In this document: positions 13,442-13,683 of the stretch, one piece after another
How positions within the stretch are numbered: the stretch's first letter is position 1
Layout of the letters: every line of letters begins with the position of its first letter
Source of the DNA: Duncaniella sp.
GTDB taxonomy: Bacteria > Bacteroidota > Bacteroidia > Bacteroidales > Muribaculaceae
DNA: 13,683 bases
Assembly: GCA_022511285.1 (NCBI GenBank)
Contig: JAFLRW010000035.1
Location: 1-13,683 of the forward strand
Reading direction: 5' to 3'
Translations under genes and position numbers: made by a program
The notes under the pieces: model-generated
Seen by the model: the letters and a program-made list of their open reading frames with translations, nothing else
Database searches by the model: none
What the model was told of the DNA's origin: nothing

Positions 13442-13683
13442 TTAATTCCCTTTTTCGAGTTCGGAGAGGACAACCACGGCATTGTTGTGCTCGCGGTCGC
13501 GCGAGGAGAATAGAAGCGTTACGACTTTCTTGGTGGAGAGCAATTTCTTCAAGGATGCGAAAGCCGGCATAGCTTCGAGTTCGGCGGCATATTTTTTCTG
13601 AAAATCGCTCCAGCGGTTCTCCGGATCGGCATGGAACCACTCGCGTAGCTGTGTGGACGGCGCAATGTCCTTGTCCCACAAAT
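13442..13683 (-). CDS. DUF488-family protein (YeaO-like), 5' end outside the window
   Basis: The last 80 codons of a minus-strand gene are present, ending in TAA at 13442-13444. The reading frame enters from the right edge. The first visible codon that could be read as a start is a TTG that encodes Leu within the family motif L-W-D-K-D-I-A-P-S, so it is not the start. Further family-like features are L-R-E-W-F-H, a W-x-x-F-x-x-K-Y-A-A-E-L stretch, and the strand K-K-V-V-T-L-L-F-S-S-R-D followed by H-N-N-A. This corresponds to the C-terminal two thirds of a DUF488 protein of about 115-120 residues; roughly 40 N-terminal residues are missing. The biochemical role of DUF488 is not established. 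The gene ends about 15 bp before the tRNA-Pro promoter, and no terminator was seen between them. Confidence 0.83.
   Translation of the reverse strand, partial: LWDKDIAPSTQLREWFHADPENRWSDFQKKYAAELEAMPAFASLKKLLSTKKVVTLLFSSRDREHNNAVVVLSELEKGN

Noticed and set aside
1..13683. CRISPR arrays, insertion sequences and riboswitches.
   Set aside because: No regularly spaced repeats, transposase frames, terminal inverted repeats or recognisable aptamer were found, and gaps are too short to hide a large element.

Overview
The window looks like chromosomal DNA of a Gram-negative gut-type Bacteroidales, possibly a Muribaculaceae-like genome; the family-level guess is weak. The phylum call rests on Bacteroidetes-type promoters (a TAnnTTTG box at about -7, in the best cases with an upstream TTTG 19-20 bp away), the near absence of Shine-Dalgarno sites, and the gene content: NhaD antiporter, DUF1460 amidase, a receiver-less sigma-54 activator, a cupin-AraC regulator and a PAP2 phosphatase carrying an outer-membrane barrel. 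It is densely coding, with ten protein genes (nine complete, one cut by the right edge) and one tRNA. No gap between genes exceeds about 205 bp.

Left part (1-2886, + strand): a tight three-gene unit of a NhaD-type Na+/H+ antiporter, a small lipoprotein of unknown role and a DUF1460 NlpC/P60-fold peptidoglycan amidase. It converges on the end of a long minus-strand block. In transcription order that block is clpB disaggregase (9218 to 6627), a strong hairpin, a MATE exporter with its own promoter (6495 to 5155), then a probable two-gene operon of a lysophospholipid acyltransferase (5067 to 4210) and a sigma-54 activator (4170 to 2929).

Right part (9219-13683): a 205-bp divergent control region with several dyads separates clpB from a + strand series of an AraC regulator, a PAP2 phosphatase fused to a C-terminal beta-barrel, and a one-gene ABC-type ATPase joined to a TOPRIM-like DUF4435 domain. 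The series ends at a bidirectional terminator shared with a convergent tRNA-Pro(UGG). That tRNA has an almost ideal promoter, and upstream of it lies the 3' part of a DUF488 gene.

Taken together, most genes concern the cell envelope and stress: ion homeostasis, peptidoglycan turnover, phospholipid acylation, drug export, lipid phosphate removal and protein disaggregation. The most unusual item is the fused ATPase/DUF4435 protein. Its domain pair is the one used by the PARIS (AriA/AriB) anti-phage system and resembles OLD-family nucleases, but here it is compact, in one chain, and placed against a tRNA gene. The second is the PAP2-barrel fusion encoded just upstream of it.
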